Source: Panopea generosa (Eukaryota; Mollusca; Bivalvia; Adapedonta; Hiatellidae). Taken from it: 64,000 bases of DNA. The notes beneath the pieces were generated by a model. It was not told the DNA's origin, did not search any database, and saw only the letters and a program-made list of their open reading frames with translations. A program made the translations under genes and the position numbers. Positions within the stretch are counted from its first letter, which is position 1; every line of letters begins with the position of its first letter. The stretch covers positions 11,626,133-11,690,132 of the forward strand of contig CM055907.1 of assembly GCA_029582155.1 (NCBI GenBank), written 5' to 3'. Of the stretch, positions 42,801 to 54,034 are shown in pieces.

Positions 42801-43330
42801 ATCAGCTGTTGAGGTATTTCATCGCGGGACAACCATATAATATCAGCTGTCGAAGTAATACATCGCGGGACAACCATATTATATCAGCTGTTGAGGTAAA
42901 ACATCGCGGGACAACCATATTATATCAGCTGTCGAAGTAATACAACGCGGGACAACCATATTATATCAGCTGTCGAAATAATACATCGCAGGACAACTAT
43001 ATTATATCAGCTGTCGAGGTAATACATTGCGGGACAACTATATTATATCAGCTGTCGAGGTTATACATCGCGGGACAACCATATTATATCAGCTGTCGAA
43101 GTAATACATCGCAGGACAACCATATTATATCAGCTGTCGAAGTAATACATCGCGGGACAACCATATTATATCAGCTGTCGAGGTAATACATCGCGGGACA
43201 ACCATATTATATCAGCTGTCGAAGTAATACATCGCGGGACAACCATATTATATCAGCTGTCGAGGTAATACACCGCGGGACAACTATATTATATCAGCTG
43301 TCGAGGTAATACATCGCGGGACAACCACAT
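39841..43330 (+). repeat. 41-bp satellite array, about 85 copies
   Basis: The unit is CATATTATATCAGCTGTCGA followed by AGTAATACATCGCGGGACAAC. Copies are contiguous. Units in the left half mostly read CAGCCGTTTAGG or CAGCCGTTGAGG. Units in the right half read CAGCTGTCGAAG or CAGCTGTTGAGG and are more alike, which suggests recent homogenisation there. A 13-unit block (about 535 bp) is repeated at 40,560-41,090 and 41,090-41,630. No coding frame crosses it, since 41 is not a multiple of three and stops occur. Confidence 0.97.
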
Positions 43331-43439
43331 CTACACTGGGTAGTGATGGTTATGGTTCCCTTTATCTCCTATAGGATATGCACATGTTTTTATCACAAAG
43401 TTAAGCCACAGTTATGATACTATACGCAGATTACTGGAT

Positions 43440-43790
43440 GTCTCTGTGGAATCCAGAGAAATGAGAGGACAATTTTTAAGAGCACGACCAGTATTCAGCG
43501 CCTCTATCCGTCGAACACCTCTATTCGATCTATTAATTGTGCACTGTTCTATATATTGAGAAATGCAGCTCTGGAACATTGAACGTCTTACACAACTATT
43601 AATTTTGCAATGTCCTACATATTGAGAAATGCAGTTCTGGAACATTGAACGTCTTACACAACTATAAATTTTGCACTGTTCTACATATTGAGAAATGCAG
43701 TTCTGGAACTCTGAACGTCTCACGAAACTATTAATTTTTCACTGTTCTACATATAGAGAAATGCACTTCTGGAACACTGAAAACATAACC
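43440..43790 (+). repeat. 66-bp tandem repeat, about five copies
   Basis: GAGAAATGCAG recurs at 43,558, 43,624, 43,690 and 43,756, exactly 66 bp apart, with GGAACATTGAACGTCTTACA and AATTTTGCAATGTCCTACAT between. Because 66 is 22 codons, one minus-strand frame (43,412-43,723) stays open and encodes a 22-residue repeat with CVRRSMFQNCISQY. No signal peptide or known domain is seen. The open frame is probably a by-product of the unit length. Confidence 0.9.
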
Positions 43791-44140
43791 AATGGTTCTA
43801 AAAACGTTTTACTTCCATAGGTAATCATACGTTGCTCCAAATGTGCAGAAAAAAACATAGGGTTGGCCAGGTTGCTTTTTCACAGTGTTGATGGTTTGAT
43901 GACAACCCTTAATTTTTAACAATTTTACCCATTTGTGGCAGCGCATCACTGCGCATCTTTAAACTTGTATAACTTCATCAAACTTGGCAGAGCTTATGAA
44001 TTTGTCCCAATGTTTACATATGTACAAATGAAATATTACGCATTTTAACAAAATTGATGACCAACCGATTTGCATAGCTCTAGTTACTTAGTCGTAAGAA
44101 TCTTGCTTCCGTCATATAAGGGAGGTAATTCATCATTGAG
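43790..44140 (-). mobile_element. Family G element, inverted copy
   Basis: Its reverse complement has ATGACGGAAGCAAGATTCTT, TCTGCCAAGTTTGATG, CGCTGCCACAAATGGG, AAAAAGCAACCTGGCCAACC and TTTGGAGCAACG, as in 1,838-2,200 and 54,050-54,400. The right end is cut off next to the 66-bp repeat. Confidence 0.75.
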
Positions 44141-44890
44141 ACATTAAAGTATATAGGAGGACTTCGTCATCATTGATTCCCCATTTTTTTTAGTCGTTAC
44201 CCAATTAAACTGACGCGCGAGCGATTATCGCTCCACTCACTGGCCATATGACGTTGTTTGGTCAAGTAAACAAAATGTAATGCAATGCAGCGTTTACTTA
44301 GATACAGTTCGCTTGTCTAAATAAAATAGCAACCAATATCGATCGCTGATTGGATTATCGACTTGTTTGATTGACAGCCGGCTCCAAGTCAATTACAGAC
44401 GAAACTGTTAATTATAATAATAATTATATTACAAACTTAATCACATCACAATAAAATTCAAGATTGTCATAGACCTAATTCTCCGTCTTTTTTCCATATA
44501 TAGTATTGTTTGTGTGATTTGTATGGTAAACGAGTATGTATGTGGGATGCTGTACCTTTTAGAAATATATACTGACATAAAGGCGTTTTAAATCGGTATT
44601 GTATTTGCAGACGAAAAATGGTTAAAGTAGCAGACAATGTCTTGCGTAATATGTCATGACAGTAGCTCTGTCTTCATTACGTTTATTAAATTATTAAAAT
44701 CCAAAGCAGAGCGACATCCTCTAGCAAATAAAGAGTATCATTAAGAATGCAAACCCATATGATATAGCTCAGGGCACATGCCCACTCATATGACACAATT
44801 AACAACATCGAAATAAAAGTGTACATGTCAATAAACACACCGACGTATGACAGTACCTGTTTCTTTTAAGTATATCTTCATTTACTTGGG
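44141..44890. other. No feature seen
   Basis: No gene or repeat partner was recognised. Confidence 0.45.
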
Positions 44891-45096
44891 TCTCCGTGAT
44901 GATTGATATACGGCATTACGTTTCATTACCATTCGTCTCTCACCTCTGATTCAAGTGGAGAAGTTATCAGTTACATGCGGAGATGGGGTGTGCTCGAGTA
45001 CTGGTTAACCTTTCAAGATCCAAGGAAACAGTGGTTAGGTAAGCTGATCGTCTGTTAGCCCTCGATGGCATAAAAATAACGCTAGACATTCAACAT
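44891..45096 (+). mobile_element. SINE family B copy, head missing
   Basis: CTCCGTGATGATTGATATAC, CCATTCGTCTCTCACC, GATGGGGTGTGCTCGAGTAC, GGTTAACCTTTCAAGATCC and CTGTTAGCCCTCGATGGCAT match family B. The tRNA-like head is absent and the tail is weak. Confidence 0.8.
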
Positions 45097-46430
45097 TTAC
45101 TCGAGCATATTTGTGTATTTACACCATCCCGTATACAAGTTGAGATGTGTCAGGTGGAGATTCGTTTTTCCACCATATTTTTGTGTGAAAATGGCAGGAG
45201 CGAGGTCCGTGCACTCGTAAACGACGTTAAAAGCAGTCGGGCGTCCCAAGACCGAGTCCCATGTTGTCATTCCATCTGTATATACCGCATAGTAGATAAC
45301 TTTACAATTGTCCAATGTCCAATATTTCCTATTTAGTTTGTGTTCCAGTTACCCGCGCAAGGTTCTGCCTTTATAGATGCATATCCTACGCCTTAATATA
45401 TGTTTATGCATAGTGTTTTAGAATCGTGCAATTGTGGCCACCACGTGATCCTATACTGCGCTTATTGGGTGTATCTTAGTTTTTAGCACAGTACCTTAGT
45501 TCATATCAAGGTCTCTGCCAAACCAAATAAATTTGGTGTCGACCATGACTTATATACTTTGGAATTACATGCAACACATCTGGACAGGGTGGACAAATTA
45601 ACATACATGAACTGATAGCTTTATATGAGTAAGATCCATTAAGGATTCATGACTACTCACATGCTATATAAAGGACAGATTTATAAACCCGTTGGATCAT
45701 ATAGATACAAATACGCTATAGAATTCCTGCATTCGTTAATAATTATTATCCTTTCATTTGCATTACGGCAGACAATCGTATCATTCCTTATGTAAATATG
45801 AATTTCTTGATATTTGCCTCCACTGGAGACCCCTAGGTTTGTAGCAGACGTCTTTTATCAGATTAGTATAAGACTGCCACGTCCCTAAATAACCGCAAAT
45901 GAATTCATTTTGATCGGAAATGGCAACATTTCAATTTAACAACATAACTGACTTTAATAAATCATATTTTAGTATCGCCATCGACCGATATTGCCAGATC
46001 AATATATAAACACGTTATATAGATTACGTTATATTTTGTACAAATGTTTAAATAAACATCTTAATTGAATAACCCAATAAAGACCTAGATCAATACGTCT
46101 AGTGCTCTAACTTGAAAAATATGTCCATTTGTGTTTCCATGGAAACGCTGATTGTCATATCGAATAAAGTGACAGCACAACGTTGGTAAGCTTCGCCTTG
46201 ACTAAGTTGTGTCACGCATTCCCAACGACCCGCCATATCGATAATAACAAATGTACATTACCAGTCTAAAAGTCTAAGAAAATGAAAAGGGAAGGAAAGT
46301 TGTAGTTCTGGAAGGGTTGTATGGCGTGTAATTTCACATGAAATCCGTTATTGTTTGTCAGCATATTTCAAATGAAGTAATATAAAAGCTTACAATATTT
46401 ACAATATCGAACAGGGTGATCAGTCACTGA
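45097..46430. other. No feature seen
   Basis: The longest frames (45,097-45,315 minus, 72 codons; 45,145-45,336 plus, 63 codons) overlap on opposite strands. Neither has a recognisable motif. Confidence 0.45.
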
Positions 46431-46434
46431 TTTC

Positions 46435-46640
46435 TAACTGACTGTTAAACGGACCCAGCTCTCAAACGTGGGTCCGTTACATAGCAATGGGATTTGAGCA
46501 ATTTGATTGGTCAGTTGTTTCAGCGAAAGTTGAATGGTGTTACAGTTCTAATAAGTGTTAAATAGCAATGCATTTCCAGCTTTTCTATTGTTGTTGAACA
46601 GACCTGATTCGGGAGATATCAGGGATTATGAATGACTTAC
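46435..46640 (-). repeat. Family E copy
   Basis: The sequence AACGGACCCAGCTCTCAAAC then GTGGGTCCGTT can form a hairpin end. It is followed by TTGATTGGTCAGTTGTTTCA, GGTGTTACAGTTCTAATAAG and CCTGATTCGGGAGATATCAG. It is the inverted form of 29,770-30,030. Confidence 0.65.
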
Positions 46641-47495
46641 CAGAGTTTAAAACCCTTACTGTCAAATAAAAGTCGCAAGATGGCTCTTTGGCATGTTTTA
46701 TATAATTATATACATGATTCAAATCAGAAAACGCCTTTTCAAAGTCACCACGGCATTGTTTTTGTTAGAAATTTGCATATTATTACATAATGGTTAATTC
46801 ATTAAATAGGCACAAAAAAGTTTCCAAAATGTAGTTGTTATATGCATTTGGAAAAAAACTCCAACAGCCACAAATTTGAAATTCTATGGAGAAGGTTGTA
46901 CGATTATGTACTCATATTGTAATAAATAACACATGGGTATGTGTTTATACACCTTCAGCAGGTTTAAAGAAGTCGATTAATGGTGTATTTGAGTACAATG
47001 AAAACAAACTGACAGGTACAAAAAAAAGTTGTTATACAATAAACACTCCTACAATTTCGTGCTGCCCAAATGAGACAGTTTTGTGGCATCAACGTCCCTT
47101 TAACGACAAAAATACGGAAACTGCTTTTTTCAATTAACATAATTTTCAGTAATATATTAGTTAAGTATAGATGTAACTTACACATGTTTCATGAATCATA
47201 ACCAATATCATACCGCAAAATGTTTTTAACGAAGTCCGGAGTTTAATATGTTGTGCCGATAGCCAACTATCTGTCTATTTGGGACGGCTAAAGTCATATT
47301 GAACGTGATTGCATATTTTCGGATTACCTTCATAAATTATTTTTTATACAAGTTTATTATTGTTGAGTAAACGTTGAAATGCAATCGGTTGTAATCGGTT
47401 ACTGAGTATAACATGTTTAACACTTCCTTTAATGATAAACTAATTTTGTCGTTACTTTTGATATAAAGTTTAATACTATCATTCTGCATTTAGAA
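46641..47495. other. No feature seen
   Basis: This is AT-rich. An 83-codon plus frame (46,886-47,137) has no recognised motif and overlaps a minus frame. Confidence 0.45.
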
Positions 47496-47637
47496 TTAGT
47501 TATCAGTTACTTGCGGAGATGGGGTGTGCTCGAGAACTGGTTAACCTTTCAAGATCCAAGGAAACTGTGGTTAGGTTAACTGATCGTCTGTTAGCTCTCG
47601 ACGGCATAAAAATGACGCTTAATGTTCAATCAACCAA
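47496..47637 (+). mobile_element. SINE family B copy, 3' half
   Basis: It begins at TTAGTTATCAGTTACTTGCG and ends AATGACGCTTAATGTTCAAT. The head and first half of the body are missing. Confidence 0.8.
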
Positions 47638-48160
47638 TCTAAATATTCTTTAACATGTACTTACTTATGTAATTACCTCGCCATCGATGGAAAACAAATG
47701 ATTGTTAAGCAGTGACCTATTAAAGCTATGGCAAGGTTAATGTACTGTTACAAGTATAAGTCAATTATGCTGCTACAAGCAAGGAGACAGACGTAAACAC
47801 CGTTTTACAATTATTATAACTTTGCTTTGTCCTTCAAACTTAAATGTGAAGGCACGGTCGCGTGGTTATACCAATTTTCGAAAATTTACAGCGGCATGTA
47901 AACCGATCGATCAATTTAAGCCAAGAAAGTTCTGTTTTTTTATATGGAACTGGAGAAAGGTATGGATTTTAGTTTATTTTCCTCGCTTTAAGTAGAATGC
48001 CTTATTTGAACGTGCTTAAGAACAAAAAGATAAAATATGTTAAACATAATACAAGCCACTTTTAAGAACGAGGCAAGCATTTCAAATTAGGCCATGACAT
48101 CCAAATTGGTTAAATAAAGATTAGGCTTCTGTCTCACCAACATTGGAGTGTATAATATGG
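47638..48160. other. No feature seen
   Basis: No gene or repeat was recognised. Confidence 0.45.
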
Positions 48161-48179
48161 TTAAAAGCAGCTAGATGAT

Positions 48180-49470
48180 CATGATTTTAGACTGGTTTCC
48201 GTAAAATACTAGTCTTGATCATATGTGACGCTTGCTTTTCTAAAAGATAAAATCTTGACAAGTTCTGTAGAAGAAACGTTTGGATCTGGAAGTAAAATCT
48301 GATTGGCTGAAACAAACACACCTCTGCAATGGTTATAATATGATAAAATTCAAAAATATTTATTATGACGGAAGTCATGGCAGTTGTCTTGTACAAGATC
48401 TTTGTCATAGAAAAAATATATATTTCTATAAAAAAAATAATTATTAGAGAAATAAACATCAAAACGACACTCATTTGAAATACTATGGAAATCTCCAAGG
48501 AAATCCGATTATTTGAATCAACCAATCAAAAACGTTATTCGATTTTAGCTAAATAAAAATATTTTTTATTCTCATCCGGACTTGTCAAGAAATTTGTCTT
48601 TTAGAAAAGCAAGCGTCGCGTATGATACACAGGTCTTACCTTACTAAGCTTTTTGATAGCTATATATAGTAAATAATGGAAAGGTACGACACTTCAAAAA
48701 TACCAAAATTACTGAATCCATGATCCATGACAGATTTAAATGAAATAAAGTTATAGCGTAAGTAGAAAATAATATAATAAACATATACATCATGTTATAA
48801 CAACAGATAAGTCGTGTTTTACCTATAAAATTAATATTTTACGTCCCTAAACGATTCCTACATTTGCTCTGATTAGTTATTTCTGGTTGCACGGTGCCAA
48901 TATGTTGTGTGATTTTGATTGGTTATCAGGTGCCGTTTGACAGATGCCTGGAAACACGTTTTCGGTCTTTCCGTACACACACGTTTACATTAAATGATAG
49001 TTAAACATACTTAAACAATAACTATTCAATTGTTTTCACCAAGTGTATATAATTTAACATGTTTTCATATTTCTGATTTATTCTAACCAAATGTCAAACC
49101 TTCAAAATGTAAGGTTTAAATTTTGGATAATCATGCGATGACGACATATTCACTCCGTGTCAATACCGGATGTGTACAACCTTCGTAAATGTAGAAACAT
49201 GAATTTCGCAAAAAAATGCATATTTCTTGCTAACTAATGTTTTTAAAGATATCAACACTAGTCAGTAGGTTTATTATGATTTTGTAACATATTTAATTTA
49301 TGGTTTTTCCCTTCACACCTATATATTCTTCAACCCAGATATGATACTTTTGAAGTGTCCTATCTTTCCATTATTTAATATACACAGTATAGCTATCCAA
49401 AAGCTTAAGTAAGGTCGGGTCTGTGATATGATCAAGACTATAAGTCTATACTTAAATATCTGGTTAAAAC
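48180..49470. mobile_element. Outer inverted-repeat element, about 1.3 kb
   Basis: AGTCTTGATCATAT at 48,211-48,224 and its inverse ATATGATCAAGACT at 49,426-49,439 begin long inverted arms. After an insertion, the left arm continues ACAGGTCTTACCTTACTAAG, TTTTGATAGCTAT, AATAATGGAAAGG and GACACTTCAAAA (48,634-48,705). The right arm mirrors this at 49,345-49,425. TTAAAAGCAGCTAGATGAT lies directly repeated on both sides (48,161-48,179 and 49,471-49,489). No transposase frame is seen. The family is unknown. Confidence 0.7.
48222..48626. mobile_element. Nested MITE inside the outer element
   Basis: CATATGTGACGCTTGCTTTT at the left and its near-inverse AAAAGCAAGCGTCGCGTATG at the right are terminal inverted repeats. 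They continue as CTAAAAGATAAAATCTTGAC against CTTGTCAAGAAATTTGTCTT. The element is about 400 bp and splits the left arm of the outer inverted repeat. It is therefore younger than that element. It is non-coding. Confidence 0.8.
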
Positions 49471-49487
49471 TTAAAAGCAGCTAGATG

Positions 49488-49585
49488 ATTTTCCGAGATC
49501 TGGGAAACATTGGCCATTACTTTCAGAGATCCAGGGATCAAAGGCCTAATTTTAGAGATCTAGGAATATTGTCCTTAAAGGAAAA
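49488..49585 (+). repeat. Repeat family F copy
   Basis: CCGAGATCTGGGAAACATTG, GCCATTACTTTCAGAGATCC and GGGATCAAAGGCCTAATTTT match family F at 18,538-18,760. It starts directly at the right-hand direct repeat of the 1.3-kb element. Confidence 0.65.
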
Positions 49586-49670
49586 AAAATGAAAAAAGTA
49601 CCTAATTTGATCAATTTTATCAGAGACATATGAACAGAGGTAGGCAACTGGAGGCACTTGTCTAAATTTC

Positions 49671-49815
49671 AACCGATTTATTTTACTTCGATTGTGAAAC
49701 AAGTTCTTACAACTTAGACAAATCACGGTCGAAGTCTTCCTGGGTAAAACTAGTACTAAGCATATGCGGAAAAAGTGTCTTGCTCAAGGACACCACTCTC
49801 CCGCCTGTATCCATC
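49671..49815 (-). mobile_element. SINE family A copy, head truncated
   Basis: Minus strand: the tail, TTGTAAGAACTTGTTTCAC, CGTGATTTGTCTAAG, CATATGCTTAGTACTAG and TCCTTGAGCAAGACACTTTT are present. The tRNA-like head is replaced by unrelated sequence. Confidence 0.8.
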
Positions 49816-49834
49816 AGAAGAACAGGATGAGTTG

Positions 49835-49965
49835 TCGATTGTTATAGCGGAAGTTGAATGACGTCACATTTTGATAAGCGTTGGCGTGTTATGAATTGTG
49901 GGACAGACATGGAATCCCCTACTTTATCATTGGAAGAACTGATTCGGGAGATTTCAGTGAATAGA
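49835..49965 (-). repeat. Family E copy, short
   Basis: GGAAGTTGAATGACGTCACA, ATGAATTGTGGGACAGACAT, GGAATCCCCT and CTGATTCGGGAGATTTCAG are shared with 29,690-29,760 (inverted). Confidence 0.6.
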
Positions 49966-50235
49966 AAAGACAAGTGAATTGTGATGATTAAAAGAAAACT
50001 ATTCCCAAACAAAACGTTTATACTCGCAGTCATATAGTTTATCTATTACATAAATTTGCTCGGTGCTTGTTTTATAGAAAATAATTTTATCAAAATTAAT
50101 GTGTTGTAAGTTCGAATCCTGACATAGCCACGCTTTGTGTTCTTGTAACATTTGTATTGCTACAGTTAAAGTATACCATTGCCGTTTCGATATCAGTTGG
50201 TATATATTTATGAAAGAATATAGAAAAAGGAAAAA

Positions 50236-50444
50236 TTTAAACTTATTTATTTTACTTCGCCTATGAAACAAGTTCTTACAATTTAGACAAATCATGCTTT
50301 AATTCTTCCTTGGTAGAACCAGTACTAAGCATATGCGGAAAAAGTGTCTCGGCTCAAAGACATCACACATAGCTGTGGCGGATGATCGAACCCACGAGTT
50401 TCCGATCACGAATTCGTTGCTCTACCACTGGACCACGCGCTCCA
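50236..50444 (-). mobile_element. SINE family A copy, full length
   Basis: Minus strand: the head GGAGCGCGTGGTCCAGTGGT and GTGGGTTCGATCATCCGCC are preserved. Then come the linker, TTGTAAGAACTTGTTTCAT and the AAATAAATAAGTTTAAA tail. It is one of the best copies for a consensus. Confidence 0.9.
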
Positions 50445-51720
50445 CGAAAATGGAAAATCGATAAACCGTTTTATCTTTAATAAAAGTGTTCCTTTAACCA
50501 GGTTAAATATTATATATATAGTAAATGCTTTTTTCTGTCTATATTAAATATTTCAAGAAGGCGTTTTACTTGTATTTGTATTACGACATTTAAAAACAAT
50601 TTTCGTTAGTTTACGCATGCGCACTTTTCTGAACGAATATCCTTCAACATGTTATATTGCCAATAAGTGTTACTGGGTTGTTGTTGATTACGTAAGTCTG
50701 GTGGGAATGCTTTTCTTGACACCGTCTCGTTTAAATTGTGAGTTAAGAATAGAAACACAGGACTTGAAAGGTATGAATGCGTTTATCTATGAAAATCCAT
50801 TTTCGTTTTTGAATAACATAACGCAATGAAGAAAAACAAATGCAGGTCATAAAATTCATCAACGAAATACATATTTAAAAGTAAAATTGTTTGATCAGCA
50901 TAAATAGTTAAAGAAAAATCTTTTCAATGCAGTCAGTGTTGTGATAAATATTTTAACCATGATTCCATTAAATATAAATAAATACGAATAAGACTTTTCA
51001 TCACAACCTCATGAACACTAAATTACTAGGTTAGGATATATTATAAGACTTGGTAGAACTCTGATAGACACGATAGACATGAAAGACATTTCTATTATAA
51101 TTTCATTAACGTAAATAAGATTTAGATCAAAGGGGGCCAGCACGTATTTTAGCTATATATAGTGTAAATATAGACAAGGGGTGGAACTCGCCGATTTCGA
51201 ATTTCACCCCTCAACTCGTTCTCGCCCTAATAAAATTTATATCAGCGAAGTTAAATACACTTTCCTTGTAGCTACGTTGAGCTAAGACATTTATCTACCC
51301 ATATACATTAACATCAAACACAATGTATGCACGATAGCTGAGAAATCTATGCTCGATCACCGCGAAAATTGTCATTTTTGTTTAGTCGGACAAGGTCGCG
51401 TACACGATCGCCGTTATATTTTACAAGGGTAAACTACGTGATTCGACTGTGGCAAGGCAAAGAATTGAAAAAATTCAATTTATAATCGTAAAACTAGTAC
51501 TCACCAACAGCAATACCCGTGGGATATGGTTGCTATTAGTAAAAATCAAGATAAATTCCTCGTTCATCAGGGATGAGGGTTTCAGCCGGCCATATTGTGT
51601 CACGTGATGTCATTTAAACTGTCTTTTGAAAGAAGTCATTTGATTGGCTGTTGGATATCCCCAATTAACTAATCATCAAGCTGAAAAGGGTAAACATCCT
51701 CACGTGAATTTTCGCGCTGG
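50445..51720. other. No feature seen
   Basis: The 70-codon frame at 50,617-50,829 has no recognised motif. No repeats were noticed. Confidence 0.45.
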
Positions 51721-51723
51721 TTT

Positions 51724-51842
51724 GTCAAAATATTCTCGCACTGTCAAAATGAATAACAATCAAAAAAGAGCAATTGATACTGCATTAAAAGGACACAATA
51801 TTTTGATTGTTATTCATTTTGACAGTGCGAGAATATTTTGAC
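51724..51842. repeat. Perfect 42-bp inverted repeat, 35-nt spacer
   Basis: 51,724-51,765 and 51,801-51,842 are perfect inverted copies: GTCAAAATATTCTCGCACTG starts one arm and CAGTGCGAGAATATTTTGAC ends the other. With no mismatch over 42 bp in a region of decayed repeats, the structure is recent or kept identical by gene conversion. The cause may be template switching during replication, or a short palindromic element. A transcript would form a long hairpin. Confidence 0.95.
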
Positions 51843-52540
51843 TTATTTGTTTAAGTTTGGCCATCGGCAGTAGTAATGTTAAAGATATTTTATCTTAATT
51901 CTTATACTCTAGAGATTAACCACTTATATTTCAACATTTCCAGAAATATATTAAACAGAGAAAACGTTTTTAACCTGAATATTGACTTAAATTTACTATA
52001 CTTAGTGCTGTCACTGTTGTAGTTTAAACAGTGCATGTGGTGATGAGTGGGGATTCTATGGGGACTGGGCGGCATGGTATTTTTTGTTTGCTGTGCTTTG
52101 TTTCTCTCTTAATGTTTATTTGTTGTTTTTCTTTCTTTTTGTACTAAGTTCCTTTTTTCAGGTTTTTTTCTCTCAACCCGGTAAACATATACATTCATAC
52201 AGCTGCAATGGAGAGAACTGTAACTAATCTTGTTATGACTTGTAGTTCAATCCATTTGTATATGTTATATATTTGTTATCATTTTATGTTCATTTGTATA
52301 TATTGATATATGTATATAAACGCATAAACTCCCTATATCCCTATATTACAAACTATAGAACAGTCCAAAGTCAGCAGAATTGAACACATCTCACCATAAA
52401 TTCTTATTTTTAAACCTAACAATCGAAACACCGATGTTTCCTTCATATTTCTTCTTAATATATTTTTGATAAACTAACAGTCTTTGTCGGTCCGGCGACG
52501 CATGCGTAGGTCTACAATTAACGGAAGATAAATAGTTTAA
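51843..52540. other. No gene seen; pyrimidine-rich tract
   Basis: A T/C-rich tract runs at about 52,085-52,185, with AT-rich sequence after it. No coding frame was recognised. Confidence 0.45.
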
Positions 52541-52748
52541 AGTTTAAACTTATCTGTTTTACATCGATTGTGAAACAAGTTCTTACAACTTAGACAAATC
52601 ACGCTCGAAGTCTTCCTGGTTAGAACTAGTACTAAGCATATGTGAAAAATTGTCTTTCTCAAGGACTCAACACACAGCCGTGGCGGAAGATCGAACCAAC
52701 GACCCTTTGATTATTGGTTCGGTGCTCTACCACTGGACCACGCAGTCC
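52541..52748 (-). mobile_element. SINE family A copy, full length
   Basis: Minus strand: head GGACTGCGTGGTCCAGTGGT, GTTGGTTCGATCTTCCGCC, linker TCCTTGAGAAAGAC, TTGTAAGAACTTGTTTCAC and the tail are all present. Confidence 0.9.
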
Positions 52749-52955
52749 ACTAAACTGATAGATAAGCTAGATAGTAACATACGTAATAAAATATGTTTAA
52801 ACTAAAACAAAAGTCTATACATGTTGAAGTCAGAAAAGTGTGGTATTTATTACTAAAGGTTAAAGGTCATTCAGTGTCGGAGGAGTACAGGAAACGCGAA
52901 GGCACTCATCATTTACAGGAGAACGTGTGAGCCAGCCGTTATAAGAAGTTTTATA

Positions 52956-53161
52956 TTTAAACTTATTTATTTAACCTCGATTGTGAAACAAGTTTTTACA
53001 ACTTAGACAAATCACGGTCGAGATCTGCTTCGGCAGAAACAGTGCTAAGTATAAGTGAATAAATGTGTTACTCAATGACATCACAGATAGCCGTGGCGGA
53101 GGATCGAATTCACGACTCTCCGGTCCTGGATTCGATTCTCTACCACTGGAGCACGCGCTCC
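52956..53161 (-). mobile_element. SINE family A copy, full length
   Basis: Minus strand: head GGAGCGCGTGCTCCAGTGGT with one box-A change, GTGAATTCGATCCTCCGCC, body and the AAATAAATAAGTTTAAA tail. The linker is diverged (TGTCATTGAGTAACAC). Confidence 0.9.
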
Positions 53162-53605
53162 ATAAACGGTTAGCTTGGATAGTAATGTGTCTTACTATCA
53201 TTAAAGGGGTCGTGAGTTTAAATCCCCACGCTGTCACAGTTTACAAGATAATTGTTATACGACATTGTAGCTCATTGTCATAAATATATATATATAGATC
53301 AGTATTGCTTTGAGCGGGATAGTTACCAGATACATGTTAATTGTACTTGCAAATAAGGCATTTCAATTACACATGTTTTGTCGCACAAACAAATAAAGAA
53401 AAAAGTGTCAACAATTATGGCTTTAATGAGACAAGCTCGGAGAATGTATCAGATTAAATGTTCAATACAATTAAGATATCTAAGCGGATAAAGCTTTAGA
53501 ACATTCTGGCACGTGATATTTCCTGATAGTAGAGTAACCATTAAATCAATTGTTTTTCAATTTCACATGCCGCTATCATTTAACCAAAAACAATATTATT
53601 GGAAT
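53162..53605. other. No feature seen
   Basis: No gene or repeat was recognised. Confidence 0.45.
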
Positions 53606-53837
53606 GGTTCTCCGTAGCCGAGTGGTCTAAGACGCCGCCTCTAGTTCACTTACCTCTCACCGCTTAGGTCGTAGGTTCGAGTCCAGCTCCAAAAACTTCA
53701 TGTGAGAAAGTTTCCAATTACTTGCAGAAGGACGGTGATTCTACTCAGTCTGAGGTCTTCCTTCGCAAGTAAAACTAGATATACCATATATAACCTGAAA
53801 TGTGTTGAACGTTGGCGTTAAACCCCATTAAAAAAAC
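53606..53837 (+). mobile_element. SINE family C copy, full length
   Basis: Head TCCGTAGCCGAGTGGTCTAA, CTTACCTCTCACCGCTTAGG and GTAGGTTCGAGTCCAGCTCC are followed by AAACTTCATGTGAGAAAG, CTACTCAGTCTGAGG, ATATATAACCTGAAATG and the end AACCCCATTAAAAA. Confidence 0.88.
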
Positions 53838-54034
53838 TATTGCATGTCAATTTATCATTTATTTGCACATTCTGTGAATTGCATTAAGACGAATATTTAA
53901 TACTATCTCATAAAAGGGTCCCTTGGAAGCACCATAGGCAACAAATAAAAAAATATTAACCGTCTCGGTTATATCCAGTCAGTTCATGAGAGGTGATTAA
54001 GCATATATTATCTCTCACGCTCCTCGTCTCATTT

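Noticed and set aside
39841-43330. CRISPR-like regular repeats
   Set aside because: The 41-bp units follow each other directly without unique spacers, and the genome is animal-like. It is a satellite.
45097-45336. Opposing 72- and 63-codon frames
   Set aside because: They overlap on both strands, are short, have no motif and lie in non-repetitive intergenic DNA.
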